Assembly: GCF_004343195.1 (NCBI RefSeq)
Contig: NZ_SMCR01000003.1
Span: 124,001 to 188,000 of the forward strand
DNA from: Biostraticola tofi
Lineage (GTDB): Bacteria > Pseudomonadota > Gammaproteobacteria > Enterobacterales > Enterobacteriaceae
Length of the DNA stretch: 64,000 bases
Direction of reading: 5' to 3'
The translations under genes and the position numbers were made by a program. Positions 46,640-56,612 of this stretch are shown one piece after another (the first letter of the stretch is position 1; every line of letters begins with the position of its first letter). The notes beneath the pieces are model-generated. The model worked only from the letters and a program-made list of their open reading frames with translations, had not been told where the DNA came from and ran no database searches.

Positions 46640-48958
46640 TCAGGACGAGGGTAAAATATGGCTGCCTGCTGCCGAACTGGGGTCGGCATCAGGCGCATCG
46701 CTGTTATTGATGACCTGTACCGCCTGATAGGGTGGCTTGATGCCTGCCGCTTCAAAATGATTTTTGACCAGACCATCAAGCGCAAATCGCACTGTCCACT
46801 GTTTCAGGGCCTGGGTGGTAAAAGAAACCCGAACGGTAAAGGCTTGATTGGTCAGACCGACCACACCGCCGAAATTGGGCTCGCCGATGACCAGTGGGCC
46901 AATATCCGGCTTTTGCATCAGTTCACTGACCGCTTCTCGCAGAATGGTGTTCACTTTATCGATATTTTCATTGCGACTGACGTCATAGTTGGCCACAAAC
47001 GAGCCGATACCGCGAACAAAGTTAGCAAAAGTGGTAATAGAAGAGTAGGGAATTATGTGATAGGCACCGGTATCCTGGCGCACGCCGACCGATCGGATAG
47101 TCATTCGCTCAACCACGCCGGTGACATCACCAATAGTCACCAAATCGCCGGTATTCATCCCATTTTCAAATTGAATAAATACCCCGGTTATTACGTCTTT
47201 TACCAAGGTTTGCGAGCCAAAACTGACTGCCAGGCCCAAGGCTCCGGCACCTGCCAACAGCGGCGCGATATTAACCCCTATCTCAGACAAAATGATCATG
47301 ATAGTGATGGTACTGATAATGACGGAAAGCGCATTACGAAACAGCGTCAGCAGAGTACGAGTACGGGCACTGGGCTGCGGGCGGCCATGGGCATCGGTGG
47401 CCAACCGATTTTCGATAAGGCTCGCCAGCAGCGTCCAGCCTAGCACCGAGAAAAACATGATGATCGCAATGCGCAGCAACGCATCCACCATCCGGGCACC
47501 GACATCATCGGTCAACCAGTGGCCCAAATCGAACAGATGCCAGGCATCCAGCAGCATCAATATCACGCTGCACACCACCAGAATGCGGCAGATCTTCAGG
47601 CCGCCGGAAACATAGACATTTATTCTCTGCTGCAGTTGGGGATAATTACGCCGCATATCGGCAGACAAACTGATATGCCGCGATATCCAACGGGTTAACA
47701 GGCCGGAGAGCAGGGCACCGATGCTTATCATCATCAGACTTTTGACGGTGGCGGTGACCATGAATTTCAGGCTGTTGCCGGGATCGAACTGAGTGAGGAA
47801 AAAGAGCACCACAAAATAAGTGATTGCCAGCCAGTGCCACACCAGGCTGAAGGCCCTGATAAACACGCTGAAAAATGCCAGCGAACGGTTGGCGAGTCTT
47901 TCAAGCTCCTGCTGAAGTACACGCTTGTTGCGCACAATCAATAGCAGTATGTAAAGCGTGGTGCCGAGCATCAGCATAAAGTTGACCACCGCGGCAATCT
48001 GCAGACTGGTTTGATTGGCGATTATCGGTACTACCACCATTGAGCTATAGCCAATAAATCCGCTGACCAGGCTGAGTCGGTTATTCCAATAGCGTGCGCC
48101 CTGATCCCCTATCGGGAAACGGCGAATCTCCGGATAACCAGGGCAGAAGATCATCCTCAGCAACAGTTTGAAAAATTCCATCAAGGCAAAAGCATTCAGG
48201 AACAGCGCCTGCTGGCGGGCCAGAACCCGGCTGCCATCGCTTAGATACTGGCCGAGTAACTGCCCCACCATCACCGCCGCCAATAATAAGCCCAATTCAG
48301 CAGCAAATGCACCCAGCAGGACTAGCACCGCTTTGACGCCACTTTTGTAGCGCTCATGGGTCTTGCGTCCCCAGTGGCCCACTCGACGCAGCAGGGGAGC
48401 AATCACCAGACGGGCGGCAAAATAAAAGGCAAATGTGGCGCCGGACAGCAGAGCGAATCGGCTTAAGGCCTGAAGAAATACCCCCTGGTTAAAACGATGC
48501 TGAGGAGCATGGGTAAGGGTGTTGTGCAATACGGCGAGCTTATTGCTCACCACGCCGCTGTAATGACGGGTTACACCGGTGATGCTGTCAAGCAACGTCG
48601 GCGGATCGTCCTGACTGTCGCTGCCCGGGGCGAGTTGCGGCGTGACATCGCTCTGTTTGCCATCGGCAGCGGCGCGCAACTGCTGGATCAAATCTGCCCG
48701 TGAATTCTCGTCATCCAGAATATTGGCCAAGGCCGCATAGGAAGCCTGTTGTTCGGCCTCTTCGCCGGGTTTTTCCTGTTCTTCCTGCTTGCCCTGGGTG
48801 TGTGCTGAGGCTACCGCCTGCGATGGATTTACCCCTGCCGGATCAGAGGCTGCCATGGCGCGGGGGAGTAAAACGAACGGGATGAGTAATAGCAGGACGA
48901 TGTTCCGCAGATGCATCAGGTGCAAACGCGTCACCGATAGACCGGAATACAGCGGCAT
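46640..48958 (-). CDS. ybiO: Mechanosensitive channel YbiO (MscS family)
   Basis: Large MscS-type channel of 772 residues (E. coli 741). Signal or first membrane segment (LRNIVLLLLIPFVLLPRAMA), a periplasmic region rich in Q and E, about ten membrane segments, then the conserved pore helix AGAGALGLAVSFGSQTLVKDVITGVFIQFEN and the cytoplasmic beta domain. It opens under hypo-osmotic shock. The ATG at 48958 follows GAGGAAAGG; an earlier ATG at 49006 is less good. Confidence 0.93.
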   Translation of the reverse strand: MPLYSGLSVTRLHLMHLRNIVLLLLIPFVLLPRAMAASDPAGVNPSQAVASAHTQGKQEEQEKPGEEAEQQASYAALANILDDENSRADLIQQLRAAADGKQSDVTPQLAPGSDSQDDPPTLLDSITGVTRHYSGVVSNKLAVLHNTLTHAPQHRFNQGVFLQALSRFALLSGATFAFYFAARLVIAPLLRRVGHWGRKTHERYKSGVKAVLVLLGAFAAELGLLLAAVMVGQLLGQYLSDGSRVLARQQALFLNAFALMEFFKLLLRMIFCPGYPEIRRFPIGDQGARYWNNRLSLVSGFIGYSSMVVVPIIANQTSLQIAAVVNFMLMLGTTLYILLLIVRNKRVLQQELERLANRSLAFFSVFIRAFSLVWHWLAITYFVVLFFLTQFDPGNSLKFMVTATVKSLMMISIGALLSGLLTRWISRHISLSADMRRNYPQLQQRINVYVSGGLKICRILVVCSVILMLLDAWHLFDLGHWLTDDVGARMVDALLRIAIIMFFSVLGWTLLASLIENRLATDAHGRPQPSARTRTLLTLFRNALSVIISTITIMIILSEIGVNIAPLLAGAGALGLAVSFGSQTLVKDVITGVFIQFENGMNTGDLVTIGDVTGVVERMTIRSVGVRQDTGAYHIIPYSSITTFANFVRGIGSFVANYDVSRNENIDKVNTILREAVSELMQKPDIGPLVIGEPNFGGVVGLTNQAFTVRVSFTTQALKQWTVRFALDGLVKNHFEAAGIKPPYQAVQVINNSDAPDADPSSAAGSHILPSS

Positions 48959-49064
48959 TAACCTTTCCTCATGGCGGAGGTTGAAAACAAAGCAAAATAA
49001 AATCAATGAGGTTAAGTATAGATACCTTCAGCGATTATGCCGCCCTAGCGAAAAAGCATGTTAC

Positions 49065-49171
49065 CGCGCTGGTCTCAGCGCAGTTGACTGCCTTTACTGT
49101 CGCGCCGGTCTCAGCGCCGCTGAGTGTCTTATTGCCGCGCCGGTTTCAGCGCAGTTGACTGTCTTTGCTCC
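49065..49171. repeat. Three 36-bp tandem units formed from the ybiI 3' end
   Basis: Units 49065-49100 (36 bp), 49101-49135 (35 bp) and 49136-49171 (36 bp). Unit 3 contains the last eight codons and the stop of ybiI (minus strand: R-G-S-K-D-S-Q-L-R-stop) plus ten bases beyond; units 1 and 2 are diverged copies of the same stretch (shared block GGTCTCAGCGC, CAGTTGACTG). So the coding 3' end has been tandemly copied downstream of its own stop codon. Confidence 0.9.
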
Positions 49172-49412
49172 CGCGGCGGTTATAGCCAGCATGAGACGCG
49201 GCTTTTCTATCCCGCGCCGACTGGCAACTAATACACAATTGGACGCCGGGTACAGCTTCGCGCCTCGCTGGTGGAATCGGTTCGTCGCATTCCTGGCAGC
49301 AGGCGGCGCTGGGCCCTTTCAACCGGTTCATGCGGGCGCGGTCTACCGCGTCATTGATGGTAGAATCGATTTGATCCTGTACGGCACCGTCTGGCGCCCA
49401 ACCACTGGCCAT
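49146..49412 (-). CDS. ybiI: DksA/TraR-type zinc-finger protein YbiI
   Basis: 88 residues, the same length as E. coli YbiI. Zinc-finger cysteines C39, C42, C60 and C63 (CQECDEPIP, CISC) and the conserved end GYNRRGSKDSQLR. Function is not well defined. AGGAGC ribosome-binding site. Its last codons are the seed of the tandem repeats described above. Confidence 0.93.
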   Translation of the reverse strand: MASGWAPDGAVQDQIDSTINDAVDRARMNRLKGPSAACCQECDEPIPPARREAVPGVQLCISCQSARDRKAASHAGYNRRGSKDSQLR

Positions 49413-49461
49413 AAGATAAGCTCCTGTTATTCAAGGAATGAAAGAATGCCAACCTTGGCAA

Positions 49462-49495
49462 ATAAAAAAGGCTGGCCGCTTGCGCCGCCAACCTT
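49462..49495 (-). terminator. Intrinsic terminator of dps
   Basis: On the minus strand AAGGTTGGCGGC - GCAA - GCGGCCAGCCTT followed by TTTTTT: 12-bp stem with one G.G mismatch and a wobble, about 75 bp after the dps stop. Confidence 0.75.
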
Positions 49496-49571
49496 ATTAT
49501 TTACTGGCCCGAGTACAGCATTATCGGGTAAATGACTCTCCGCTAATGCCGGACCAGAAGCTGTGCCTGGG

Positions 49572-50075
49572 TTATTCGATATTGGACTCGATAAACCACA
49601 GGTATTTATCCAGATCACGTGAAGCGGCGGTGAAGATGTCTGCGGTGTCTTCATCTTCAACTTCAGTGATCGCCTTACGAGTGTCATTAGCGACGACACC
49701 ATAGCGATCGGCCAACGCCTTCAAATGATCCTGAACGCTGTGAATATTGGTCGGATAGCTCTTCAGCGGCGTCCGGTCATTCGTCACCTGTACGGTTCCA
49801 AGCGCAACGCCACCCAGCTGTACCACACGTTCTGCGATGGTGTCTTGATGTTCGAGAAGAGTGGCTCGGAACTCATCCAGCATTTCATGCACGCCAATAA
49901 AGTTGCTGCCGCGCATATTCCAATGCGCCTGTTTGGTGATGAGCGCCAAATCGACAAATTCCACTACCAGACGGTTAAGTACTTCGATAGTGGCCGTCTT
50001 GACCTCTTCTTCAACATCATTGCGTGTATAAATAAGGTCTGAAGATTTCGTTTTAACCAGTTTAGCGGTGCTCAT
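49572..50075 (-). CDS. dps: DNA-protecting ferritin-like protein Dps
   Basis: 167 residues, as in E. coli. Dodecameric mini-ferritin that binds DNA and oxidises iron with peroxide. Ferroxidase residues H51, H63, D67, D78 and E82 are all at the E. coli positions. The N-terminal lysines needed for DNA binding ([10 protein letters not shown]) are kept. glnHPQ and rhtA, which flank dps in E. coli, are missing. Confidence 0.97.
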   Translation of the reverse strand: MSTAKLVKTKSSDLIYTRNDVEEEVKTATIEVLNRLVVEFVDLALITKQAHWNMRGSNFIGVHEMLDEFRATLLEHQDTIAERVVQLGGVALGTVQVTNDRTPLKSYPTNIHSVQDHLKALADRYGVVANDTRKAITEVEDEDTADIFTAASRDLDKYLWFIESNIE

Positions 50076-50782
50076 ATTTAAACGTCCTCTTATGTCTAAT
50101 TGATTTAATAGTTTTTAATTTCGTTCAGGCTTTCAGTATAGCAGCAGTTTCACTTTTTGCTTCCTATTACTGATATTGGCCATATCTTTGCTTGATCAAT
50201 ATAGTTACACTTTATTAACAGCCCGCTCCCGCTGGGGACGGGGGAATAACCTGCAGTTCCCTTTTGCCGTCTGGCGCGTCATCCTACAAGAAATTAATTT
50301 TACCAATTATTATCTAAATATTAATACAAATACTTTTCATTTGAATTAACCTGGCGGAAATAACTGAATTGCTGACTATTGGCCGGTGGCGCCCGGAATC
50401 CGCTGTGGTCGATAGCGGATAAAAATAGCACAACGCCAGCGCGGTGTTAAACGTAAATAAGCCGTCAATGACGGTAAACTTGACGGGCTAATGTGTAAGT
50501 TCTGCCAGGCCAGTGATTTTTTTACGAAAAAACTTACGCAAAATTCTCAGGCTGGACTATTTTTTGATCGTTCGGTTAAGAATTATCTGGATATCAGCAA
50601 TGGGGTAAGAAAAATATAGCAAACGGCTTTGCGCAAAACATAAGTAAAATGAATGGGATAGATGAAGCTGAAAACTTATGTTACACGATACCATTGCTTG
50701 GACAATAAATATGAAGCAGAGTTTCGTGCTGCTTTTTGTTATATTTCCATTGTTAGGACGTAAATTCACATTTGAGGTGGTT
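50076..50782. other. 707-bp spacer between dps and ompX
   Basis: No protein gene supported; in E. coli rhtA lies here and it is absent. AT-rich dps and ompX promoter regions are at the ends. In the middle a hairpin CCGTCAA...TTGACGG (about 50463-50487) is followed 40 bp on by a weak CTG-CAG hairpin and seven T (50517-50523), a pattern that could be the end of a small RNA, but I cannot name one. A 35-codon open stretch in frame with ompX just upstream of its start lacks support. Confidence 0.4.
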
Positions 50783-51301
50783 ATGAAAAAAATTGCATGT
50801 CTTTCAGCGTTAGCATGTGTTCTGGCCGTTGCCGCAGGTTCTGCGTCTGCTGGTCAAAGCACCGTATCAGCAGGTTATGCCCAGGGCGACGCACAAGGCG
50901 TAGTCAACAAGGCTAACGGTTTTAACCTGAAGTACCGTTACGAATTCGATAATGATGAGCCTTTAGGCTTCATTACGTCCTTCACTCACATCGAAGACGA
51001 CAGTTCTTCCGACGGTTACTATTCCAAAGGCCAATACTACGGCTTTACCGCTGGTCCTGCTTACCGCCTCAACGACTGGGCAAGCATTTACGGTGTAGTG
51101 GGCTTTGGCCATGGCCGCTTCCAGAACAATGCTTCCAACGGTTCTGAAAATAACAGCAATAGCGACTACGGCGTAGCGTACGGCGCTGGTCTGCAGTTCA
51201 ACCCGATGGAAAACGTGGCAATTGACGTGTCTTATGAACAAAGCCGCATCCGTTCTACCGATATCGGTACCTGGATTGCCGGTGTAGGTTACCGCTTCTA
51301 A
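50783..51301 (+). CDS. ompX: Outer-membrane protein OmpX
   Basis: Eight-stranded outer-membrane beta-barrel, 172 residues, with signal peptide MKKIACLSALACVLAVAAGS ending near ASA. C-terminal GTWIAGVGYRF ends in the aromatic residue needed for BAM assembly. Close to E. coli OmpX, with differences concentrated in the surface loops (SSSDGYYSK, NNASNGSENNSNS). ATG at 50783 follows GAGGTGG. Confidence 0.96.
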   Translation: MKKIACLSALACVLAVAAGSASAGQSTVSAGYAQGDAQGVVNKANGFNLKYRYEFDNDEPLGFITSFTHIEDDSSSDGYYSKGQYYGFTAGPAYRLNDWASIYGVVGFGHGRFQNNASNGSENNSNSDYGVAYGAGLQFNPMENVAIDVSYEQSRIRSTDIGTWIAGVGYRF

Positions 51302-51310
51302 GACCTTTTC

Positions 51311-51349
51311 AGGGCCGTGCGCTGCGATAATATCGCCGCCTACGGCCTT
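51311..51349 (+). terminator. Terminator of ompX
   Basis: Hairpin AGGGCCGTGCG ... CGCCTACGGCCTT with an outer six-bp GGCCGT/ACGGCC stem, followed by a T-rich stretch (GTTATTGTTGATT). The remaining spacer to 51593 holds the ybiT promoter and no recognisable gene. Confidence 0.55.
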
Positions 51350-51593
51350 GTTATTGTTGATTCCCTGGCTTATTCGTTTTACCTCCCAAGTCTGGCCGCT
51401 GACCAGCGTACGCCGCAAGTATGGCTTTGCTCGCGTCTCTAAGCGCCTCCATAGCCTGACTGCCCGCCGTTTTATCCCCATCATTGTCGGCATGACCGGA
51501 TTATATTCACTGATACCACGCTAGAAGGCACATTTAATCGCCGATATATGGCATAATGTGGCTAATGTCACGTTTTAACCAAGAGTACCTCTT

Positions 51594-53189
51594 TTGCTAA
51601 TCAGTAATAACATCACCATGCAATTCGGCAGCAAGCCGCTGTTCGAAAATATTTCCGTGAAGTTCGGCGGTGGCAACCGCTATGGCCTTATCGGCGCCAA
51701 CGGCTGCGGTAAATCAACCCTGATGAAAATACTCGGCGGCGATCTGGTGCCGAGCGGCGGTCATGTCAACCTGGATCCTAATGAACGGTTGGGTAAACTG
51801 CGTCAGGATCAATTTGCCTTTGAGCATTACACGGTGCTGGATACGGTCATCATGGGCCACGGCGAGCTGTGGGCCGTCAAGGAAGAGCGTGATGCCATCT
51901 ACGCCATGGCGGAGATGAGCGAAGCCCAAGGCTATCGCGTAGCCGATCTGGAAGTCCTGTATGGCGAAATGGACGGTTATACCGCCGAAGCGCGCGCCGG
52001 TGAACTGCTGCTTGGCGTCGGTATCCCGGTCGAACAGCATTATGGCCTGATGAGCGAAGTCGCCCCGGGCTGGAAACTGCGTGTGCTGCTGGCTCAGGCG
52101 CTGTTCGCTAATCCTGATATCCTGCTGCTGGATGAACCTACCAACAACCTGGACATCAATACCATCCGTTGGCTGGAGCAGGTGCTGAACGAACGTAACA
52201 GCACAATGATTATCATTTCCCATGACCGCCACTTTCTGAACATGGTATGCACCCATATGGCTGATCTGGATTACGGTGAGCTGCGTATTTATCCGGGCAA
52301 CTATGATGATTATATGACCGCGTCTACCCAGGCCCGTGAGCGCCTGATGTCGGACAACGCCAAGAAAAAAGCGCAGATCGCCGAGCTGCAGTCATTCGTC
52401 AGCCGCTTTAGCGCCAACGCATCCAAATCTCGCCAGGCAACATCCCGTGCCCGCCAGATTGATAAGATCAAGCTGGATGAAGTTAAAGCATCCAGCCGGC
52501 AGAATCCGTTTATCCGCTTTGAGCAGGACAGGAAACTGTTCCGTAACGCGCTTGAAGTACAGCAACTGAGTCAGGGTTATCAGGATTTGCCGCCGCTGTT
52601 CAGCAAAGTGAACATGATGGTGGAAGTCGGCGAAAAAGTGGCGATTCTTGGCGCTAACGGTATCGGTAAAACCACGCTGTTGAAAACCCTGTTCGGTGAA
52701 TTACCGCCGCTGTCAGGGGAGCTCAAATGGTCCGAGAACGCCAGTATCGGCTATTACGCTCAGGATCACGCCGGTGACTTTACCGAAAACCTCTCGGTAT
52801 TCGACTGGATGAGCCAGTGGAAGCAGCCAAGCGACGACGAACAGGCGGTGCGCAGCATTCTTGGCCGGCTGCTGTTTAGCCAGGATGATATCGTCAAGCC
52901 GGTCAGCGTGCTGTCCGGGGGCGAAAAAGGCCGTATGCTGTTTGGTAAATTGATGATGTCCAAGCCTAATATCCTGCTGATGGACGAACCAACCAACCAT
53001 CTGGATATGGAGTCCATCGAATCGCTTAACATGGCGCTTGAGGTCTACCAGGGTACGCTGATCTTCGTTTCCCATGACCGCGAGTTCGTCAGTTCACTGG
53101 CGACCCGCATCATCGAGATGACGCCTGAAAAAGTTATCGATTTCAGCGGTAACTACGAAGATTACCTGCGCAGCCAGGGCCTGAACTAA
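51594..53189 (+). CDS. ybiT: ABC-F family ATPase YbiT
   Basis: 531-residue cytoplasmic ABC-F protein with two ATPase domains and no membrane part. Walker [10 protein letters not shown] and GANGIGKTT; the second signature is LSGGEKGR while the first is degenerate (VAPGWKLR in place of LSGGQ), as in E. coli YbiT. Walker [14 protein letters not shown] and [17 protein letters not shown] proteins act on the ribosome E site. The TTG start at 51594 ([15 protein letters not shown]) matches the E. coli YbiT N-terminus and is kept. Confidence 0.95.
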   Translation: MLISNNITMQFGSKPLFENISVKFGGGNRYGLIGANGCGKSTLMKILGGDLVPSGGHVNLDPNERLGKLRQDQFAFEHYTVLDTVIMGHGELWAVKEERDAIYAMAEMSEAQGYRVADLEVLYGEMDGYTAEARAGELLLGVGIPVEQHYGLMSEVAPGWKLRVLLAQALFANPDILLLDEPTNNLDINTIRWLEQVLNERNSTMIIISHDRHFLNMVCTHMADLDYGELRIYPGNYDDYMTASTQARERLMSDNAKKKAQIAELQSFVSRFSANASKSRQATSRARQIDKIKLDEVKASSRQNPFIRFEQDRKLFRNALEVQQLSQGYQDLPPLFSKVNMMVEVGEKVAILGANGIGKTTLLKTLFGELPPLSGELKWSENASIGYYAQDHAGDFTENLSVFDWMSQWKQPSDDEQAVRSILGRLLFSQDDIVKPVSVLSGGEKGRMLFGKLMMSKPNILLMDEPTNHLDMESIESLNMALEVYQGTLIFVSHDREFVSSLATRIIEMTPEKVIDFSGNYEDYLRSQGLN

Positions 53190-53190
53190 T

Positions 53191-53338
53191 TTCTGCAGAG
53201 CGGACCGGCCGACATAATACAGGCCGGCCAGCTCTGTAGTCCTTACCTCACAGAGCTGCTATACCGTCCCGCATATCATTCAGGCCGGCCTGCTCCGTAG
53301 TCCTTACCCAAAGACCTGCTAGACCGTCCCGCACACGT
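53191..53338. repeat. 61-bp tandem repeats formed from the moeB 3' end
   Basis: Copy A 53220-53280 and copy B 53281-53338 share CAGGCCGGCC, GTAGTCCTTACC and ACCGTCCCGCA with one-base indels; a third, truncated copy (CAGAGCGGACCGGCCGACATAATA) lies at 53195-53219. In copy B the part CTAGACCGTCCCGCA is the stop and last codons of moeB (C-G-T-V-stop on the minus strand). So the 3' end of moeB plus its flank has been copied about twice into the spacer. Confidence 0.85.
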
Positions 53339-54092
53339 CGCAGTGAGGATTACGCGGCAGCTTCAATTGCCTGAATTCCATCGTCATCGCATCATAGATT
53401 ATCAGTTTGCCCCGGGCAGGCTCGCCAAAGCCAGTGACGACCTTAATGCATTCCATGGCCTGTAGTGAGCCGATAACGCCGACTAAGGGCGCCATCACGC
53501 CGGACTCTGCGCAGGTCAGGCTCTGGTCGCCAAATAGCCTGCTGAGGCAGCGGTAACAGGGTTCCCCGGGTTGCCAGGTAAAAACGCTGACCTGACCCTC
53601 CATGCGGATGGCTGCGCCGGATATCAGCGGCACGCCGGTGGCGAAGCACAGCTTATTAAGCTGCTCGCGGGTAGTCACGTTATCGGTGCAGTCCAGCACC
53701 GCATCACATTCGGTTATCAGATTTGCCAGGCGGGCGTCATCGGCGGTTTCGGCTAACGGCGTCAATCGCACATTGGGATTGATGGCGGCGAGCGCCTGGC
53801 GCGCAGAGTCGACTTTTGGCAGGCCGACACGCGCATCGGTATGCAGAACCTGGCGCTGCAGATTGGACAGCGCCACCGTATCGAAATCCAGCAGCAATAA
53901 ATGGCCTATGCCCGCCGCGGCAAGATATTGCGCCGCCGCCGAGCCCAGACCGCCGAGTCCGACCACCAGCACGCTGGATTGTTTAAGCTTCTCCTGGCCG
54001 TCGAAATCAAAACCGCGCAGCATAATCTGCCGGTTATAGCGCAGCATTTCATCATTAGTCAGCTCTGGGATCACTGCCGGCTCCTTTTCCAT
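53319..54092 (-). CDS. moeB: Molybdopterin-synthase adenylyltransferase MoeB
   Basis: E1-like enzyme that adenylates the C-terminal glycine of MoaD (encoded at 17.4 kb). 257 residues (E. coli 249; the extra residues are at the N-terminus, [11 protein letters not shown]). ATP loop VVGLGGLGSAAAQYLAAAG, DFDTVALSNLQRQ, CTDNVTTREQLN, and two zinc-binding CxxC pairs (CYRC and CDVC). Start overlaps the moeA stop by one base (TAATG). Confidence 0.96.
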   Translation of the reverse strand: MEKEPAVIPELTNDEMLRYNRQIMLRGFDFDGQEKLKQSSVLVVGLGGLGSAAAQYLAAAGIGHLLLLDFDTVALSNLQRQVLHTDARVGLPKVDSARQALAAINPNVRLTPLAETADDARLANLITECDAVLDCTDNVTTREQLNKLCFATGVPLISGAAIRMEGQVSVFTWQPGEPCYRCLSRLFGDQSLTCAESGVMAPLVGVIGSLQAMECIKVVTGFGEPARGKLIIYDAMTMEFRQLKLPRNPHCDVCGTV

Positions 54093-55324
54093 TACTGTTG
54101 CAATAGCGGATTAAAAGGCTCTATTTCGACCCAGTCGCCGGCCTTGACCGGGCCCTGTTCCGCCGCCAGTACGATAAAACAGTTGGCTGCGCTGAACGAA
54201 CTGAAGACATGAGAGCCCTGATGGCCGGTGCTGGCGACCACCATCTCATCCCGCTCATTGCGATGGAAAATCCCGCGCTGGAAATCCATGCGACCGGGTT
54301 GCTTTTTTAATGGCGTCAGCGCCCTGGCACGTAGGCGGGTCGGTAAATGCCAACCCTGGCGGCCGGAAAGACGGGCGATAAGCGGCTGAACCAATTGATA
54401 AAACGTCACTGCCGCCGATACCGGGTTTCCAGGCAGCCCACAAAACCAGGCGGATCCCATGCGGCCAAAGGCAAACGGCTTACCGGGTTTGATGGCCAGT
54501 TTCCAAAAATTTATCTCGCCCCGTTCTTCAAGGATCGATTTGGTGTAGTCAGCCTCACCGACCGAAACCCCACCGCTGGTAATGATGAGATCGGCCGCCG
54601 CAGCCTGACTAAAGGCTTGGCGCAGAGCATCGGCATCATCAGGGATGATGCCCAGATCCAGTACTTCGCAACCCAGCTGTTCGAGCATCAGTCTGACGGC
54701 AAAACGGTTGGTATCGTGAATCTGTCCTTCGGCAAGGGCCGCGCCTATCGGCTGTAGTTCATCGCCGGTTGAGAACAGGGCCACTTTTAGCCGCCGCGTC
54801 ACCTCGACCTCGGCGATACCCAGTGAAGCCAGCATCGGCAGTTCGGCAATCCCCAGTAATCTGCCAGCCTCAAACACCTTATCGCCCAGGTGAATATCAT
54901 CGCCGATCCGACGAATATTCTGGCCAATGGCTACCGGTGCGACGAAGCGGACGCCTTGGTCAGTCGTTTCGGCCTGTTCCTGCATGATAACGGCTGCGGC
55001 GGAGGTCGGTACCGGCGCGCCGGTCATGATGCGCAGGGCCGTGCCTGACGGCCATTCACCGCTGTAAGGTCGGCCTGCAAAAGCCGTGCCGATCACCGGC
55101 AAGGTCCCATTGGAAGGTATGTCAACCGCCTGCAGCGCATAGCCATCCATCGCGGAATTATCAAAGGGCGGCACATTAACCGGCGAGACAATCGCTGTTG
55201 CGCTTATCCGGCCCATTGCCTGAGTGAGGCTTATCGTCTGATTATGTTCATTGGACAGGGGGCTGACGTGAGACAGCATTTTTTCCAGAGCCTGCTCCAG
55301 GGTGAGCAGCGGGGAGGATGACAT
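54092..55324 (-). CDS. moeA: Molybdopterin molybdenumtransferase MoeA
   Basis: Inserts molybdenum into adenylylated molybdopterin. 410 residues (E. coli 411). Motifs [31 protein letters not shown], the MPT-binding FSTGDEL and [15 protein letters not shown], and [20 protein letters not shown]. First gene of moeAB, divergent from iaaA. Confidence 0.97.
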   Translation of the reverse strand: MSSSPLLTLEQALEKMLSHVSPLSNEHNQTISLTQAMGRISATAIVSPVNVPPFDNSAMDGYALQAVDIPSNGTLPVIGTAFAGRPYSGEWPSGTALRIMTGAPVPTSAAAVIMQEQAETTDQGVRFVAPVAIGQNIRRIGDDIHLGDKVFEAGRLLGIAELPMLASLGIAEVEVTRRLKVALFSTGDELQPIGAALAEGQIHDTNRFAVRLMLEQLGCEVLDLGIIPDDADALRQAFSQAAAADLIITSGGVSVGEADYTKSILEERGEINFWKLAIKPGKPFAFGRMGSAWFCGLPGNPVSAAVTFYQLVQPLIARLSGRQGWHLPTRLRARALTPLKKQPGRMDFQRGIFHRNERDEMVVASTGHQGSHVFSSFSAANCFIVLAAEQGPVKAGDWVEIEPFNPLLQQ

Positions 55325-55655
55325 AGGCGCTCCTTAAAAACCGGCAGTGAAAACTGAGCGGTAGGGTAGGCAACTTGGCTTTATTATGTCAGATAAAGCC
55401 AACGACGAAAAATCCCCTGCGCAGTTAGCCATTCATGTGCCTGTATTTTCATCAATAAAGCCCCGATGGCGTGAGTAATTTATCATCAGTTATTTCTGCT
55501 TTACAGTGGCGGTCGCGGCCCATATAGTCAAAATAGATAGCATGTTAATTTTATTACTACTTTTTTAACTATCTATATTGATTATTGGTATTAACGCTTT
55601 CGCTGAATGATCAGTAAAGCTGTTTTAGGGCCACGGTGAGAGGGTACTGACGCGG
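55325..55655. other. 331-bp divergent spacer moeA / iaaA
   Basis: No gene. Strongly AT-rich at 55480-55590 (TTTTATTACTACTTTTTTAA), as expected for promoters of moeAB and iaaA-gsiABCD. No known operator recognised. Confidence 0.5.
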
Positions 55656-56612
55656 ATGAGTAAACCAGTAATAGTTATCCATGGTGGCGCGGGCGCATTA
55701 ACCCGATCGGCGATGAGTGCCGGTAAAGAACAGCGCTACTTGCAAGCCTTGAATGTGATAGTTACCCATGGACAGCACATCCTGGCCGACGGCGGCAGCG
55801 CGCTGGACGCGGTGACCGAAGCCGTGCGGCAGTTGGAAGAATGCCCGCTGTTCAATGCCGGCATCGGCTCGGTGTTTACCCACCAGGGCAGCCATGAACT
55901 GGATGCCAGCATCATGGATGGCGCTACCCTCGAGGCGGGTGCGGTATGCGGTGTGACGCGAGTGCGCAATCCTGTCCTGGCGGCCCGCGCGGTGATGCAA
56001 CACAGTGAACATGTGATGTTCACCGGCCAGGGGGCGGAGGCATTCGCGCTTTCTCAGGGGCTGGAAGCGGTATCGCCTGCATTTTTTTCAACCGATGAAC
56101 GCTACCGGCAATTACAACGGCTGCTGGCGGAACGGCAGGGCGCGATGCTTGACCACGACTCGGCAACGCTGGCTGTCGATCCGATAGATCCTGACCGTAA
56201 ATTCGGCACGGTCGGCGCGGTAGCATGTGATGGCTTGGGAAATCTGGCCGCCGCTACATCGACCGGCGGGATGGTCAACAAGCAGGCCGGGCGGGTAGGG
56301 GATTCCCCGATCATCGGCGCTGGCTGCTACGCCGATAATGCGACCGCGGCAGTGTCCTGCACCGGCAGTGGTGAAGTTTTTATGCGTCGGGTCGCCGCTT
56401 ATGACGTCGCGGCCATGATGGCCTATGGCGGACTTTCTCTCGCCGATGCCGCCCGGCGGGTTATTTTCGACAAAATTCCGTTGCTCGGTGGCTCCGGCGG
56501 ACTGATCGCGGTAGATGCCCAGGGAAATGTTGCGCTGCCTTTTAACAGTGAAGGCATGTACCGGGGCGTCGGCTATGTCGGCTCAGTACCCGATATAGGG
56601 ATTTACCGCTGA
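55656..56612 (+). CDS. iaaA: Isoaspartyl peptidase / L-asparaginase IaaA
   Basis: N-terminal nucleophile hydrolase that removes isoaspartyl residues from dipeptides and hydrolyses asparagine. 318 residues; autocleavage should occur before T185 in KFGTVGAVA, making alpha and beta subunits. Substrate-site motifs [20 protein letters not shown] and SCTGSGEVF are intact. First gene of iaaA-gsiABCD, as in E. coli; the stop overlaps the gsiA start (TGATG). Confidence 0.96.
   Translation: MSKPVIVIHGGAGALTRSAMSAGKEQRYLQALNVIVTHGQHILADGGSALDAVTEAVRQLEECPLFNAGIGSVFTHQGSHELDASIMDGATLEAGAVCGVTRVRNPVLAARAVMQHSEHVMFTGQGAEAFALSQGLEAVSPAFFSTDERYRQLQRLLAERQGAMLDHDSATLAVDPIDPDRKFGTVGAVACDGLGNLAAATSTGGMVNKQAGRVGDSPIIGAGCYADNATAAVSCTGSGEVFMRRVAAYDVAAMMAYGGLSLADAARRVIFDKIPLLGGSGGLIAVDAQGNVALPFNSEGMYRGVGYVGSVPDIGIYR

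Noticed and set aside
45988-46785. Longer flavin reductase start
   Set aside because: The extra 56 residues overlap the 3' end of ybiO and are not like the family; GTG at 46617 has a good ribosome-binding site.
50678-50782. 35-residue N-terminal extension of OmpX
   Set aside because: The extension is not in OmpX proteins and the internal ATG has a strong GAGGTGG site and a perfect signal peptide.
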